A stretch of 64,000 bases of DNA from JAPLDA01 sp043787975 (GTDB taxonomy: Bacteria; Bacteroidota; Bacteroidia; AKYH767-A; 2013-40CM-41-45): positions 6,384 to 70,383 of the forward strand of contig JAYVUK010000045.1 of NCBI GenBank assembly GCA_043787975.1, read 5' to 3'. Below are positions 41,360 through 51,034 of this stretch, one piece after another. A model generated the notes under the pieces. That model saw nothing but the letters and a program-made list of their open reading frames with translations, ran no database searches and had not been told where the DNA came from. Made by a program: the position numbers and the translations under genes. Positions within the stretch are counted from its first letter, which is position 1, and every line of letters begins with the position of its first letter.

Positions 41360-42157
41360 ATGAGTACAGACAGAGTAGAGGAATTGCGAGAGCAGGCTAT
41401 TGAGCGGCACAACCTTGACAGTGGAATTTTTCAAGGACGCTACAGTGACTTTAGCCGTGGCCGGTTCACCGATGAATTCATTTATGGAAGATACCAGATT
41501 TTTGAAGAAGTAGAAGGTGAGCTGGCTCAGTTACCCGTCGCTGGAAAAGTGTTGGATCTCGGTTGCGGGACAGGACATTTCTCAAATTATATTCTCAATA
41601 AGGGATTTGAAGTTCATGCGATAGATCCTTCCGTAAAAATGCTGGAGTACGCAAGGACCAATTTTCCGGATATTAATTTCATGGAAGGAGTAGCTTCCTC
41701 TCTTCCATTTCCTGATAATACATTTGATCTTGTCATATCAATTGAGGTGTTTCGATACCTGGATATAACGGATGTAAAGCAAGCCTACAAAGAAATAAAT
41801 CGTGTGTTGAAACCCGGAGGAAGATTATTGATCACACATGTGAATAAATTTGCTTCGGACGGCTACTACTTTTTTTATTACATCAAACAGTTTTTTCTTC
41901 GGATGACCGGAAAGCAATTACATCCCTGCTATTTTGCAACTCCTGATAGAGAAATCGAATTGGCTTCAGAGCAAGGACTTTCGCAGGTAGAAGCAATCGG
42001 GAGGATGTTTGCCTCCATTCGAATCGCTTATAAATTTGGAAATGCATTCGGTCGTTTGTCTGCTCAACTCCTTGAAAATATAAACAGGAGACAAAAATTT
42101 TATTCGGGACTTGCTCGTTCAAAAGCTGGGCACTTGGTGCTTACTGCCGTGAAATAA
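41360..42157 (+). CDS. Class I SAM-dependent methyltransferase
   Basis: 265 residues. Rossmann motif VLDLGCGTGHFS near residue 67, HAIDPSVKMLEYA, and LVISIEVFRYLD; motif of post-II type RVLKPGGRLLITHV. The substrate is unknown. It is convergent with the minus-strand glycosyltransferase, only 3 bases apart. Part of the glycan-locus plus-strand operon. Confidence 0.87.
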   Translation: MSTDRVEELREQAIERHNLDSGIFQGRYSDFSRGRFTDEFIYGRYQIFEEVEGELAQLPVAGKVLDLGCGTGHFSNYILNKGFEVHAIDPSVKMLEYARTNFPDINFMEGVASSLPFPDNTFDLVISIEVFRYLDITDVKQAYKEINRVLKPGGRLLITHVNKFASDGYYFFYYIKQFFLRMTGKQLHPCYFATPDREIELASEQGLSQVEAIGRMFASIRIAYKFGNAFGRLSAQLLENINRRQKFYSGLARSKAGHLVLTAVK

Positions 42158-42160
42158 GAA

Positions 42161-43390
42161 CTATACATTCTTATTCTCAAGCTCAGCATAAATTTTTTGA
42201 TAGGCAGCTACTCCGTTGGTCAATGAGAACATATCAATTCCTGCCATTCTAATTTCAGCTTTATCTTTTTTCAACAGCAATGGAATCTTTCCAATCGCCT
42301 GATCAAATGCTTCATCCGTAAATTTATCAACAAGTACACCGGCAGCTGACTTGTTAATGACAAATTCTGTGTCTCCGATGTTTGTGTTGCAGACGATCGG
42401 AATTCCCATCGCCAACACTTCAGCTTGTTTGGTCGGTGAGGAAGCCATTTTTGAAAAAGATGGCATGATAAAAAATATGGAGACTGTGCTGAGAGATAAG
42501 AATAGAGGGACTTCACTTCTGGATGCTTTCAGCACAATAATATTTTCAACGTTTATGTTTTTTCGAAGCGCGGCATCCAAAATTTCTTTCTCGGGATTTT
42601 GCGTGATAAATAAAAACTTCGAGGATGAATAATTTTGAAGCACACGTTTATAAAAATCCAGCATATCGTCAAGAAGATACCAGGTTCCAAGTCCTCCCAA
42701 ATAGGATAAGACGAATGTATCTTCTTTTATTGAAACTTTATTCTTTAAAGCTTGCTGAATAGCAGGATCAATTTTTTCAGGGTCAAAAAGTTGGGTGTCA
42801 ACACAACATGGAATCACACTGATCTTGGATTCAGCAGATGGGAATTTATCGGATAAGATTTTTTTTGCAGCGTACGTCAGGGCTACTATTTTATTAGCCG
42901 AAAGAATAAATGATGCCTCCTTTCTTTTGAAGTATTGATAGATAATCCTGTAAATTACTTTTTTCTGATTCCACAATCCTCCGTCAACTCGTTCATCGGC
43001 ATAAAAGCCACGCATGTCAAAAATAAATTTCAGCCTGAATTTTTTTTGCAATTGCAGTCCGATAAATGAAGTGATGTAGCTTCTGCAATGAACGCTCTGG
43101 TAGTGATTTTGCCTTTGTAATTGAAAACATTTTATTCTCAGTTTAATAATATCAAAAATAGTAGAGAGAACGGGCGGTCGTTTCGTATACGTTAAAATAA
43201 TCCAATGGATTTTTTTTTCTTTTAACTCTTCTTCAAGCCTCGTAAATTGCTTTGAAAGAGTTTCCTTTTTTTCAAAACTGACAATGGTTATGTCGTGGCC
43301 GTTTTGCGAGAGTCCGCTCAGGTAAGGAAGAACCTGGGATTGTCCCAAGGGATCCGATAAGCCATCATAGGTGAGATAAAGAACCTTCAT
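42161..43390 (-). CDS. Glycosyltransferase, GT4-like
   Basis: 409 residues with the GT-B fold. The N-terminal part has LTYDGLSDPLGQSQVLPYLSG, and the C-terminal nucleotide-binding part has VLSYLGGLGTWYL and the late KQAEVLAMGIPIVCNTNIGD block, where GT4 enzymes hold the acceptor and donor ribose ligands. Last gene of the minus-strand operon; 3 bases behind asnB. Donor sugar unknown. Confidence 0.87.
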   Translation of the reverse strand: MKVLYLTYDGLSDPLGQSQVLPYLSGLSQNGHDITIVSFEKKETLSKQFTRLEEELKEKKIHWIILTYTKRPPVLSTIFDIIKLRIKCFQLQRQNHYQSVHCRSYITSFIGLQLQKKFRLKFIFDMRGFYADERVDGGLWNQKKVIYRIIYQYFKRKEASFILSANKIVALTYAAKKILSDKFPSAESKISVIPCCVDTQLFDPEKIDPAIQQALKNKVSIKEDTFVLSYLGGLGTWYLLDDMLDFYKRVLQNYSSSKFLFITQNPEKEILDAALRKNINVENIIVLKASRSEVPLFLSLSTVSIFFIMPSFSKMASSPTKQAEVLAMGIPIVCNTNIGDTEFVINKSAAGVLVDKFTDEAFDQAIGKIPLLLKKDKAEIRMAGIDMFSLTNGVAAYQKIYAELENKNV

Positions 43391-43393
43391 ACG

Positions 43394-45301
43394 TCAACTA
43401 TTTATTTCTTTACCTGATTTCACCCACATGTGCAACATGATTAATGACCATAACCTGGAACTGTAGAAATTTCTTCCCTTGAAAAAGAGCTCAATGTATT
43501 TTTTGACAACAGCGTAATCGACAATGCCCGCTTCAGTAATGCTTTTTTCCGTCAGATTTTCTTCGATCAAATATTTTAATTCGTTCTGCATCCAGGATGA
43601 AAGTGGAATGGAAAAGCCATGCTTCGGACGATTGAAAAATTCCGCAGGAAGATATTTGTAAAGAGTGTTTTTTAAAATGGATTTTTGCTTTCCGTTTTTG
43701 GATTTCAATTCAGGCGAAAGATTGAGTGCAAATTCGACCACACGATAGTCGAGATAAGGAACACGGACTTCGAGCGAATGGTACATACTGGCACGATCAA
43801 TTTTCGTGAGCAGATCGTCCTGGAGATAATATTGAATGTCAAACAGAGATTGCTCTTCTACTGAATTTAATGTTCTATTCTTCCATTTAGATACATCATA
43901 TCCGTGAAACAGGTAATGCTCGTGATTTTTATTCATGTGATGAAAAATATTCGCGTCCGTTTTTTCATAAAATGAAGGAGTGAGCAAGGTTTCAATTTCA
44001 GTCTCACTGAAGAACGATTGATCCTGTGAAAAAATGTGACTCTTTAAATGATCCGGATTTTTATAAGACAGGAGGTTGGCTCTTTTTTTATAACGGTCGC
44101 TCATCAACGAAAGCGCAAGTGACGATGGGAGTCTTGAAAATTTCCAAAGCGGACTGCTTAGTCTTTTCGCCCAGGTATAAGAGCCATAACCATGAAATAA
44201 TTCATCAGCACCGTCTCCTGAGAGTGCAACAGTAACGTATTTTTTGGTCAGCTTGGATACCAGGTACGTAGGTATCGCTGATGAATCAGCATACGGCTCA
44301 TCATAAATTTCCGGAATTTTTTCAGCCAGGGAAATCGCATCTTTATACGAGACAATAAATTCGTGGTGTTCTGTATTCAGGTAATTGGCAACAGTCCTGG
44401 AGTATTTGGATTCGTCATAAGAACTTTCCTGGAAACCGATGGAAAAAGTTTTTATTTTTCTTGTTTGTGATGCCAGCGCTGCGATCAGGCTTGAATCAGT
44501 TCCACCACTTAAAAAAACACCCAACGGAACATCACTTCGTTGTTCTATCTCCACCGAATTTTTAATGAGACGCTCAAATTCATTCGTTGCAAATTTTTCA
44601 TCATCAACTAAATCGTTTGTCAGCTTGTCCTCAAAGGTCCAGTATTTTTCCTGGCTGATTCCATCCTTAGATACCTGTATAACACTTCCGCTTTCCATCT
44701 TAAAAATGTTTTGATAGGGAGAAAGAGGCGCTGGGATGTATCCCAAATGAAGATATGCCTTGATGGCCTGTGGATTTATGTTTTTCTTTACCTGTTTCAG
44801 TTGCACCAAAGATTTTAGTTCGGATGCAAAGGCGAAATTTTTTCCATCCCAATAGTAAAACAGGGGCTTGATTCCACTTCGGTCCCTGAAGAGAGTTATT
44901 TTTTCAGTCTCCCTGTCGTAGATTGCGATTGCAAACATACCGTTCAGGTAGTTGACAAATTTATTTCCATACTGTGCAAATAGCTCCAGGATTATTTCTG
45001 TATCGCTTGTTGAACGCAACTTGTCAAGTACATTTTTATCAAGTAAAGAAACAAGTTCTTTGTAGTTATAGGTTTCACCATTGTAGACAATGATAAACCG
45101 GCTATTGAGCGAAGCCATCGGCTGGTTTCCATTGGAAGAAACGTCCAGGATGCTTAGTCGTTTAAATCCCAACCCACAATTGTTCTCCATAAAAAATCCA
45201 TCGGAATCAGGACCGCGATGTGACAGGACGGCGGTCATTTTTCGGAGGTTGTCTTCTGTAAAAAAATTATTGGCTGAATAATAACCACTAATACCGCACA
45301 T
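43394..45301 (-). CDS. asnB: Asparagine synthase-type glutamine amidotransferase
   Basis: 635 residues. The N-terminal class II amidotransferase domain starts MCGISGYY (catalytic Cys2) and the C-terminal synthetase domain has the PP-loop VFLSGGTDSSLIA and the family motifs SGDGADELFHGYG and RVPYLDYRVVEFAL. It could make asparagine, but its place inside a glycosyltransferase cluster suggests amidation of a uronic acid, as for WbpS-like proteins in O-antigen loci. The substrate call is inference. Confidence 0.92.
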   Translation of the reverse strand: MCGISGYYSANNFFTEDNLRKMTAVLSHRGPDSDGFFMENNCGLGFKRLSILDVSSNGNQPMASLNSRFIIVYNGETYNYKELVSLLDKNVLDKLRSTSDTEIILELFAQYGNKFVNYLNGMFAIAIYDRETEKITLFRDRSGIKPLFYYWDGKNFAFASELKSLVQLKQVKKNINPQAIKAYLHLGYIPAPLSPYQNIFKMESGSVIQVSKDGISQEKYWTFEDKLTNDLVDDEKFATNEFERLIKNSVEIEQRSDVPLGVFLSGGTDSSLIAALASQTRKIKTFSIGFQESSYDESKYSRTVANYLNTEHHEFIVSYKDAISLAEKIPEIYDEPYADSSAIPTYLVSKLTKKYVTVALSGDGADELFHGYGSYTWAKRLSSPLWKFSRLPSSLALSLMSDRYKKRANLLSYKNPDHLKSHIFSQDQSFFSETEIETLLTPSFYEKTDANIFHHMNKNHEHYLFHGYDVSKWKNRTLNSVEEQSLFDIQYYLQDDLLTKIDRASMYHSLEVRVPYLDYRVVEFALNLSPELKSKNGKQKSILKNTLYKYLPAEFFNRPKHGFSIPLSSWMQNELKYLIEENLTEKSITEAGIVDYAVVKKYIELFFKGRNFYSSRLWSLIMLHMWVKSGKEINS

Positions 45302-45339
45302 CTTTTTGTGTTCTAAGTCTTGTGAAACAATAAAAATAG

Positions 45340-46266
45340 TTACCCGATATCTGCGCTTTCATTTTTCCTTCGTAAAGAAGTAAAAGTTAAGTATTTTATA
45401 ATGGCTCCCATTCTCCTTTCAACAAGGATGAAGGGGTTTTTTGAAATGGCTCTCTTTAAATAGACAAACGCACGTTTCCTTTTGCCTGCAAGAGCTAAAT
45501 GAAGTGAAATATAAGTGAGAAAGTAAGATTCTATTTTTTTTAATGAGTGTCCGAATTTCTCCCGTACTGTTTGGTCACGAAATGCATAATACAAGGATAA
45601 ATTTTTTCGCGTTAATAATTTTTTTTCATCCACCATGTTTACACTTCTTCCTTTGTGCTGAATGAGACATGCAGATATTCGGTTGTCTGTTTTAATTCCG
45701 TAGTGAGCAATTAAACGAATCCATAATTCCCAATCTTCGGAGCCGGATAACCGCACATCTTCATTGAATTTGAATTCGCTTGCAATATCCTTTCTCATAA
45801 AGACCCCGATGCAACTCAGATAATTTCCTCTTTTAATGAAATCGATGTTGTCTGATTTAATGTAATTCATTTTGTGCAGAACCTTATTGCTCTTGGTTTT
45901 TATTTCGTACGCAAGATGAAAAAAAGGAGGAAGGTTGTATTTCATAACGACATCATGTGCATGGTTCAAAAAATCGGGATAAAGAATATCATCTGAATCA
46001 AGAAAAGTCAGGAAATCACCTTTCGCTTTTTCAATGCCGAAATTCCGTGCAGCACCACGTTCTGCGTTTTCTTTTTTATAATAAAACAGGTTGGGATGAG
46101 AAAATGATTGGACTACTTTTTCCGTTTCATCCAGGCTGCCGTCATCTACGACAATGACTTCAAAGTTTGGATAGTTTTGACTGAGTGCTGAGTTAATGGT
46201 ATTGGAAATAATATGTCCGCGGTTATAAGTCGGTATAACAATGGAAAAAAGAACAGGATCACGCAT
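45340..46266 (-). CDS. GT2 family glycosyltransferase (paralog A)
   Basis: 308 residues with a GT-A domain: FSIVIPTYNRGHIISNTI at the start, VIVVDDGSLDET, ARNFGIEKAKGDFLTFLDSDD (DxD-type donor site), and DWELWIRL. It is a close paralog of the gene at 47194, with similar C-terminal parts (SYFLTYISLHLALAGK); the two are separated by a methyltransferase gene. Confidence 0.88.
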   Translation of the reverse strand: MRDPVLFSIVIPTYNRGHIISNTINSALSQNYPNFEVIVVDDGSLDETEKVVQSFSHPNLFYYKKENAERGAARNFGIEKAKGDFLTFLDSDDILYPDFLNHAHDVVMKYNLPPFFHLAYEIKTKSNKVLHKMNYIKSDNIDFIKRGNYLSCIGVFMRKDIASEFKFNEDVRLSGSEDWELWIRLIAHYGIKTDNRISACLIQHKGRSVNMVDEKKLLTRKNLSLYYAFRDQTVREKFGHSLKKIESYFLTYISLHLALAGKRKRAFVYLKRAISKNPFILVERRMGAIIKYLTFTSLRRKNESADIG

Positions 46267-46308
46267 GATTATTAATACTTATTATTTTTTATTCTCGTTG
46301 CAAAAAAA

Positions 46309-47193
46309 TTATGTCTTTTTGAATAGCACTTTTAATGTGTCACCTTTTTTTGTCAGCGAAAGGAGGGAGTTAAGCACCATTTTCGATAGCCTGAGTAACG
46401 ATGATTTCTCGACCTTGTTACGGATCACTTCATCATCCGACACAGAGGATATAACAGCCTGGTTTGATATTTTCATACTCATTTTTAAACGCGTAATACT
46501 GAATCCGGTAGTTTGAATTTTTATTTTTGAGAAATGATGTTTGTTGAACAGGAAGTTTATCGTTTTTGCAGAGTAGTAACAAAGGTGATCCGGATAACTT
46601 AAAATATTAAAGTTCGCTTTTAGAAGATACCTGTTCAATGAGTCGAAATTCGGAGTGGTCAAATAGACCATTCCTCCATCCCGGAGAAGCTCATTGAATT
46701 TGGATATTTCATCGTCAGGGTTGTTGATATGCTCCAATACTTCAAACGATGTAATGACATCGAACGATTTCGCAGCGAAAGGAGAATCATTCAGTTTGCC
46801 TTTAAACATCGTGATGCCTTTGCCTTCACAAATCACAAGGTCTTCATCGGAATATTCAGTGCCGTATACTTCCCATCCCTTTTGTTTTGCGACAGCAAGA
46901 AAGAAACCACCACCACAGCCAACATCCAATATCCTGTTTGATTTCCGGTGAGGTTCAAATTGTTTTAATAATTCTTCATACCTTTTAATGGTGACGGGTG
47001 ATATAAAATTGTTTCTTGGATATAGCTTGTAGTGATCACTTAGTTGCTGGAGAGAAGGAATCTTCTTGCTGAAAACAAAACCACAATTCCGGCAGCGAAC
47101 TAAATGAAATGCTGCATACACAGGAAGTGTTTTTAAGTTTCCACTTGAGCAAAGCAAACATTCATGAAATTCAGTATTCATAAGGTTATTCAA
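46309..47193 (-). CDS. Methyltransferase with N-terminal zinc ribbon
   Basis: 294 residues. Two CxxC pairs at the N-terminus (CLLCSSG and CRNCGFVF) form a zinc ribbon, followed by a class I SAM domain: ILDVGCGGGFFLAVAKQKG, FDVITSFEVLEHI, and DGGMVYLTTPNF. The arrangement is common in sugar methyltransferases of polysaccharide loci. It starts immediately after the GT2 gene (no gap). Confidence 0.86.
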   Translation of the reverse strand: MNNLMNTEFHECLLCSSGNLKTLPVYAAFHLVRCRNCGFVFSKKIPSLQQLSDHYKLYPRNNFISPVTIKRYEELLKQFEPHRKSNRILDVGCGGGFFLAVAKQKGWEVYGTEYSDEDLVICEGKGITMFKGKLNDSPFAAKSFDVITSFEVLEHINNPDDEISKFNELLRDGGMVYLTTPNFDSLNRYLLKANFNILSYPDHLCYYSAKTINFLFNKHHFSKIKIQTTGFSITRLKMSMKISNQAVISSVSDDEVIRNKVEKSSLLRLSKMVLNSLLSLTKKGDTLKVLFKKT

Positions 47194-48090
47194 TTACGTG
47201 GTAGGCAATAGTAGTCGTTTAATAATTACTAAAAACCGGGTTGAAAAAATAATCAGCGGATAATTCACAATACTTTTTACCAGGTAGTTGATTGATTTTA
47301 TTTTTTGGCCGGCCAGTATTAAATGAAGAGCAATGTAACTGTCGCAATAAGACTCGATTTTTTTGTACTTAGCCATGTAAACTTTCCGGACTTTTTCATC
47401 TTCAAAAGCATATTTTAAAAAGGTGTTTTTCCTGTTGACTAATTTTATTTCGTCACCATCCGTTACACTTCTTTCGTTGTGGTTCACGAGAACGGAGGTA
47501 ACGGTCGGATTGATGACAAAATCAAACCTGCTTGAGAGTCGGATCCACAATTCATAATCTTCAGTGGCCGATAAATTACGGTCTTCATTGAAGGGATACT
47601 TGATTGCAATTTCTTTTTTGAGAAAAACTCCCATACAAGCAAACGGATTTCCAATGGTCAACTCGTTTCGGGTGTTAAAATGTCTTTTGTCAATGTATTT
47701 TGTTCTTCCATCTTTTATATCCGAGATCATAAAATTCAGGTGAACAATTTCGGGAAAATTTTTCTGGACAATAGTATTGTTGGCTTCCTGCAAGTGGTTC
47801 TCCAGGAACAGGTCGTCCGAATCAAGAAAGGTAATGTATTCTCCATTCGCATGACGAGTACCGAAATTTCTTGCAGAAGCGCGTTCGCCATTTATTTTTT
47901 TGTAATACGTTATTCTGGGATCATTGAGTTCCTGGATTACAGCAGATGTATTATCTGTACTTCCGTCATCCACAACAATTATTTCAATCGATTGAAAGGT
48001 TTGACTCAACACAGACAACACAGTTTTCCTGATGTAGTTTGCGCGATTGTAGGTTGGAATAACAACGGAGAAAAAAGGAGTATCACTCAT
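47194..48090 (-). CDS. GT2 family glycosyltransferase (paralog B)
   Basis: 298 residues. GT-A motifs FFSVVIPTYNRANYIRKTV, IIVVDDGSTDNTS, ARNFGTRHANGEYITFLDSDD, and DYELWIRL. Paralog of the gene at 45340. It overlaps the following GT4 gene's stop by 8 bases, indicating translational coupling. Confidence 0.88.
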   Translation of the reverse strand: MSDTPFFSVVIPTYNRANYIRKTVLSVLSQTFQSIEIIVVDDGSTDNTSAVIQELNDPRITYYKKINGERASARNFGTRHANGEYITFLDSDDLFLENHLQEANNTIVQKNFPEIVHLNFMISDIKDGRTKYIDKRHFNTRNELTIGNPFACMGVFLKKEIAIKYPFNEDRNLSATEDYELWIRLSSRFDFVINPTVTSVLVNHNERSVTDGDEIKLVNRKNTFLKYAFEDEKVRKVYMAKYKKIESYCDSYIALHLILAGQKIKSINYLVKSIVNYPLIIFSTRFLVIIKRLLLPTT

Positions 48091-49195
48091 AGATATTCTC
48101 CAAAGATAAAATCATCTTCGCAAGTTGAAATTCCTCCGCCACATCTTTTTTACCCTGTGTTGTTAACATTTTTGCCAACCCTTCGTTTCCCAATAGCTCC
48201 TTCATAGCAGTATGGATGGCTTCCGGACTTTTATACGGAACCACAAGAGCATTTTTCTGATCCACTATCAATTCATTTGCAATTCCTGATAAAGTAAATA
48301 CGGAAGGGATCCCGGAAGCAAGCGCTTCAACATAAATTTGCCCGAATGCCTCTGAAGCATCGTCAATGGGCGTATGAACAAAGATGTCGAAGACATGGTA
48401 CAATGCAAAGATGTTATTTTCAAAAGGAATTTCTATGTAATTTCTTTTGGGAATCGTCTTTAGAATATCCTGAATTTCATTTTTATAATCTCCATCAGCA
48501 TTGGTTAAAATTAGCAATGCATCAGGATAGGTTTCAAGTAATTTTTTAAAGGCAGGAATGATAAACTGAATACCTTTCCATTCCGTGTATCTCGAAATAA
48601 CACCAATCACGGGATGTAAATTCCCGGGATTGTAAAGTGCTTTCATTTTATGAATGACTTCCGTGGGTTGGTGTTCAAATTTTTCCAGTTCAAATCCGTG
48701 ATGAATGAGATGGATTTTATTTTGATTCACATGTTCTTTCTGAAGCAGGATTTCTTTTACCGTATTGGTAATTGCAACAATATCGGTTGAAAGAAAATTG
48801 ACCAGCCTGTCATATTTTACCATGTGCTTAAAGTACACGTGGTGGTAACTTGAATGATGACGGGTATGAATTCGCTTTGGAATTCCAAGCAGGCGTGAGG
48901 CAGTTAAGCCAGCCAATGAAGCATCGAATAAGTGTGTATGAACAACATCCGGTTTATTCTTAGACAGCAACGAAACAAGCTTTAGAATGGCTTTCGGAAT
49001 GTCTTTTTTTCCACGGTAATTAATTCGTAGAACAGGAATATTCAGATTGCGTAAAAATGTTTCCAACGCTGAATTACCTTTATTCAACAAGATAAAGGAG
49101 AGGTTGAATTTCTCTTTGCTTAAATGTGTTGCTATCCATTCAAAAGCAAGCGCTTTGTTTACATTCGAAACGATGTATGTTATTTTTTTCTGCAT
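48083..49195 (-). CDS. Glycosyltransferase, GT4-like
   Basis: 370 residues of the GT-B fold. N-terminal acceptor half with KPDVVHTHLFDASLAGL; C-terminal half with VIGVISRYTEWKGIQF and the ligand segment EAFGQIYVEALASGIPSVF, typical of GT4 retaining enzymes. Donor and acceptor unknown. Translationally coupled to the GT2 gene at 47194. Confidence 0.88.
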   Translation of the reverse strand: MQKKITYIVSNVNKALAFEWIATHLSKEKFNLSFILLNKGNSALETFLRNLNIPVLRINYRGKKDIPKAILKLVSLLSKNKPDVVHTHLFDASLAGLTASRLLGIPKRIHTRHHSSYHHVYFKHMVKYDRLVNFLSTDIVAITNTVKEILLQKEHVNQNKIHLIHHGFELEKFEHQPTEVIHKMKALYNPGNLHPVIGVISRYTEWKGIQFIIPAFKKLLETYPDALLILTNADGDYKNEIQDILKTIPKRNYIEIPFENNIFALYHVFDIFVHTPIDDASEAFGQIYVEALASGIPSVFTLSGIANELIVDQKNALVVPYKSPEAIHTAMKELLGNEGLAKMLTTQGKKDVAEEFQLAKMILSLENIYE

Positions 49196-49233
49196 GAGTC
49201 AGAATCGCTTCTTTGAAAAATTATTTCTTAAAA

Positions 49234-50049
49234 TTATTTTTTAAAACTCAGGCGAAATTTTATGAAGCTTATTAATTTTCGTATTCCCATAGGAGAACTG
49301 ATATAAATTTTTCTTGCCATTGATTCCCATTTGTTTTCAATTCCTCTTACCGTTAAATCAACCGGAATATTTTCCTTCCTGCAAAGCTTAAGTGCTCCTC
49401 GCATCCACTTTCCATGGCTCAGTGCCGTGCAATAGTATGTAATTGGACCGTGTACATAATTTTTCGAAGGCTCTCCAATCATGCATAAAAAGGAATTAGA
49501 AAAAGTATCTGATCTTTTAGAACCTTCTATTTCAAACTCCCAGGGAGATTCATCCTTGCTTAACAGTTTTAACAAAATGTCTTTCTTCCAGATTGCTGTC
49601 TGAAGGTTTAGCCTGTATTTGGCTCCTTTCTCAATGACTCCTATTTTTGGGTGACCGGGAAGAGCCTCATTCGGCCAAAGAGCATCATACTTAAGTGGGA
49701 AAGCTCCAAGTCTCAGGAAAGCAGAATTTTTTTCTTCCATGATCCGGATCAGGCTTTTTATTTCTTCTGAGTCCACATTTTTGTAGATGAAATAATCCTC
49801 CAGCATGATGACAATATATTCTTCCGGAATTTGTTTCAGGATAACTTCGAGTTCGTCAGACCATGTAGTTTCCCTGTTCGAAAAAATTTGTTTAACGTTT
49901 TTATGTTCAAATGATTTCCTGTTTGTTCCCAGGTAAACATTGAAGCGGCAATCTTTCCAATATTTATCGAAGAATAAAAAAAAGGGTTTCCATAAGTCGG
50001 CGTATTTGTCGCATGACAAGATTAGGACACCACAATTGGATTGATTCAT
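49234..50049 (-). CDS. Unclassified GT-A-like protein 1
   Basis: 271 residues, not assigned to a named family. VLILSCDKYADLWKPFFLFF at the start and the YIVIMLEDYFIYKN motif near residue 80 suggest a GT-A nucleotide-sugar fold with an acidic donor site. LGAFPLKYDALWP follows. No signal peptide. Its place among glycosyltransferases makes a transferase role plausible; this is inference. Confidence 0.68.
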   Translation of the reverse strand: MNQSNCGVLILSCDKYADLWKPFFLFFDKYWKDCRFNVYLGTNRKSFEHKNVKQIFSNRETTWSDELEVILKQIPEEYIVIMLEDYFIYKNVDSEEIKSLIRIMEEKNSAFLRLGAFPLKYDALWPNEALPGHPKIGVIEKGAKYRLNLQTAIWKKDILLKLLSKDESPWEFEIEGSKRSDTFSNSFLCMIGEPSKNYVHGPITYYCTALSHGKWMRGALKLCRKENIPVDLTVRGIENKWESMARKIYISSPMGIRKLISFIKFRLSFKK

Positions 50050-50098
50050 TTTAGTTCAGCAATTCAAATTTTACAAATAAAAATCAACAGGCGCTGGA

Positions 50099-51034
50099 TC
50101 ATTTCTTAGAATACCCTTCATAGATGGATACTCCCAATAAAAGATTCATCAGCCTGAAATAAGCCCGATCGAAATAAATTGAATTCGGAATCATTTTTTC
50201 CATGAGAAAGAGACATGGTTTGCCTTTAACCAGCAGGAAATAAAGCATACGCTTTATGAAGTTATGTTTTAATTCCAAATCCTTGTAACCGGCTTCTACG
50301 GCTTGCCTGAGTGTTATTCCTCCCCGAACTTTCCGGGTCATCCATTGTTTAAATTCAACACGGTCGACTTCATTATGAAATACATAACCGGAAGGGAGAA
50401 AGTAGCAAGTTACGCCATGTTTTTTTAATCGCGCTGCGAAATCGTAATCTTCAAATCCTGCATGTGAAAAAGTTTCAGAATATCCTCCTGTTTTTTCAAG
50501 GATGGTTTTGGGTATTCCCAAATAAAAACTTGCCGCATTTGATATTACCTGGAATTTATCCCTGTCAGCAAAGGTATAGTTGAGCCAGCCTTTTCCTTCA
50601 AGCATGGTGAATCCGTTATGCACTAAATATCTTCCAAAGGAACTGTTGCGCAATTTTTCTTTTACCCGATTCGGGTATTCCCAATTTAAATTCAGGCAAC
50701 TATTTTCGCCAGGATGTTCTGAAAAAAAGGAAAGCGTATCAGTAATATTTTTTTTCGAAATGAGAATGTCGTCATCTAAAAAGAGCAGAAGGTCAGCTGA
50801 AGCTTGGCGCGCACCAAAATTTCTGGCTGAAGCGACTCCGCTTTTTGGATTGTCAAAAACTTTAACAACACTTTTGTATTTGTAAGCGATTGTAACCGGA
50901 TTCTTTTTTGAATCATTCACGACGATGATTTCTGCATCGAGTCCTGAGATTGATTGATAGGCATTCTCCAGGGTTTCTGAAAAAATTTCGCCACGTTCAA
51001 AGGTAGGCAGGATGATGCTAAGAGTTGCCTTCAT
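50099..51034 (-). CDS. GT2 family glycosyltransferase
   Basis: 311 residues. GT-A motifs LSIILPTFERGEIFSETL, EIIVVNDSKK, ARNFGARQASADLLLFLDDD (DxD site) and FEDYDFAARLKKHGV. Inverting enzyme expected. Its start overlaps the stop of the next upstream gene (51031) by 4 bases. Confidence 0.88.
   Translation of the reverse strand: MKATLSIILPTFERGEIFSETLENAYQSISGLDAEIIVVNDSKKNPVTIAYKYKSVVKVFDNPKSGVASARNFGARQASADLLLFLDDDILISKKNITDTLSFFSEHPGENSCLNLNWEYPNRVKEKLRNSSFGRYLVHNGFTMLEGKGWLNYTFADRDKFQVISNAASFYLGIPKTILEKTGGYSETFSHAGFEDYDFAARLKKHGVTCYFLPSGYVFHNEVDRVEFKQWMTRKVRGGITLRQAVEAGYKDLELKHNFIKRMLYFLLVKGKPCLFLMEKMIPNSIYFDRAYFRLMNLLLGVSIYEGYSKK

Noticed and set aside
47680..48207. A 175-codon plus-strand frame opposite GT2 and GT4 genes
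   Set aside because: Antisense shadow of two well supported glycosyltransferases; composition unlike a real protein.
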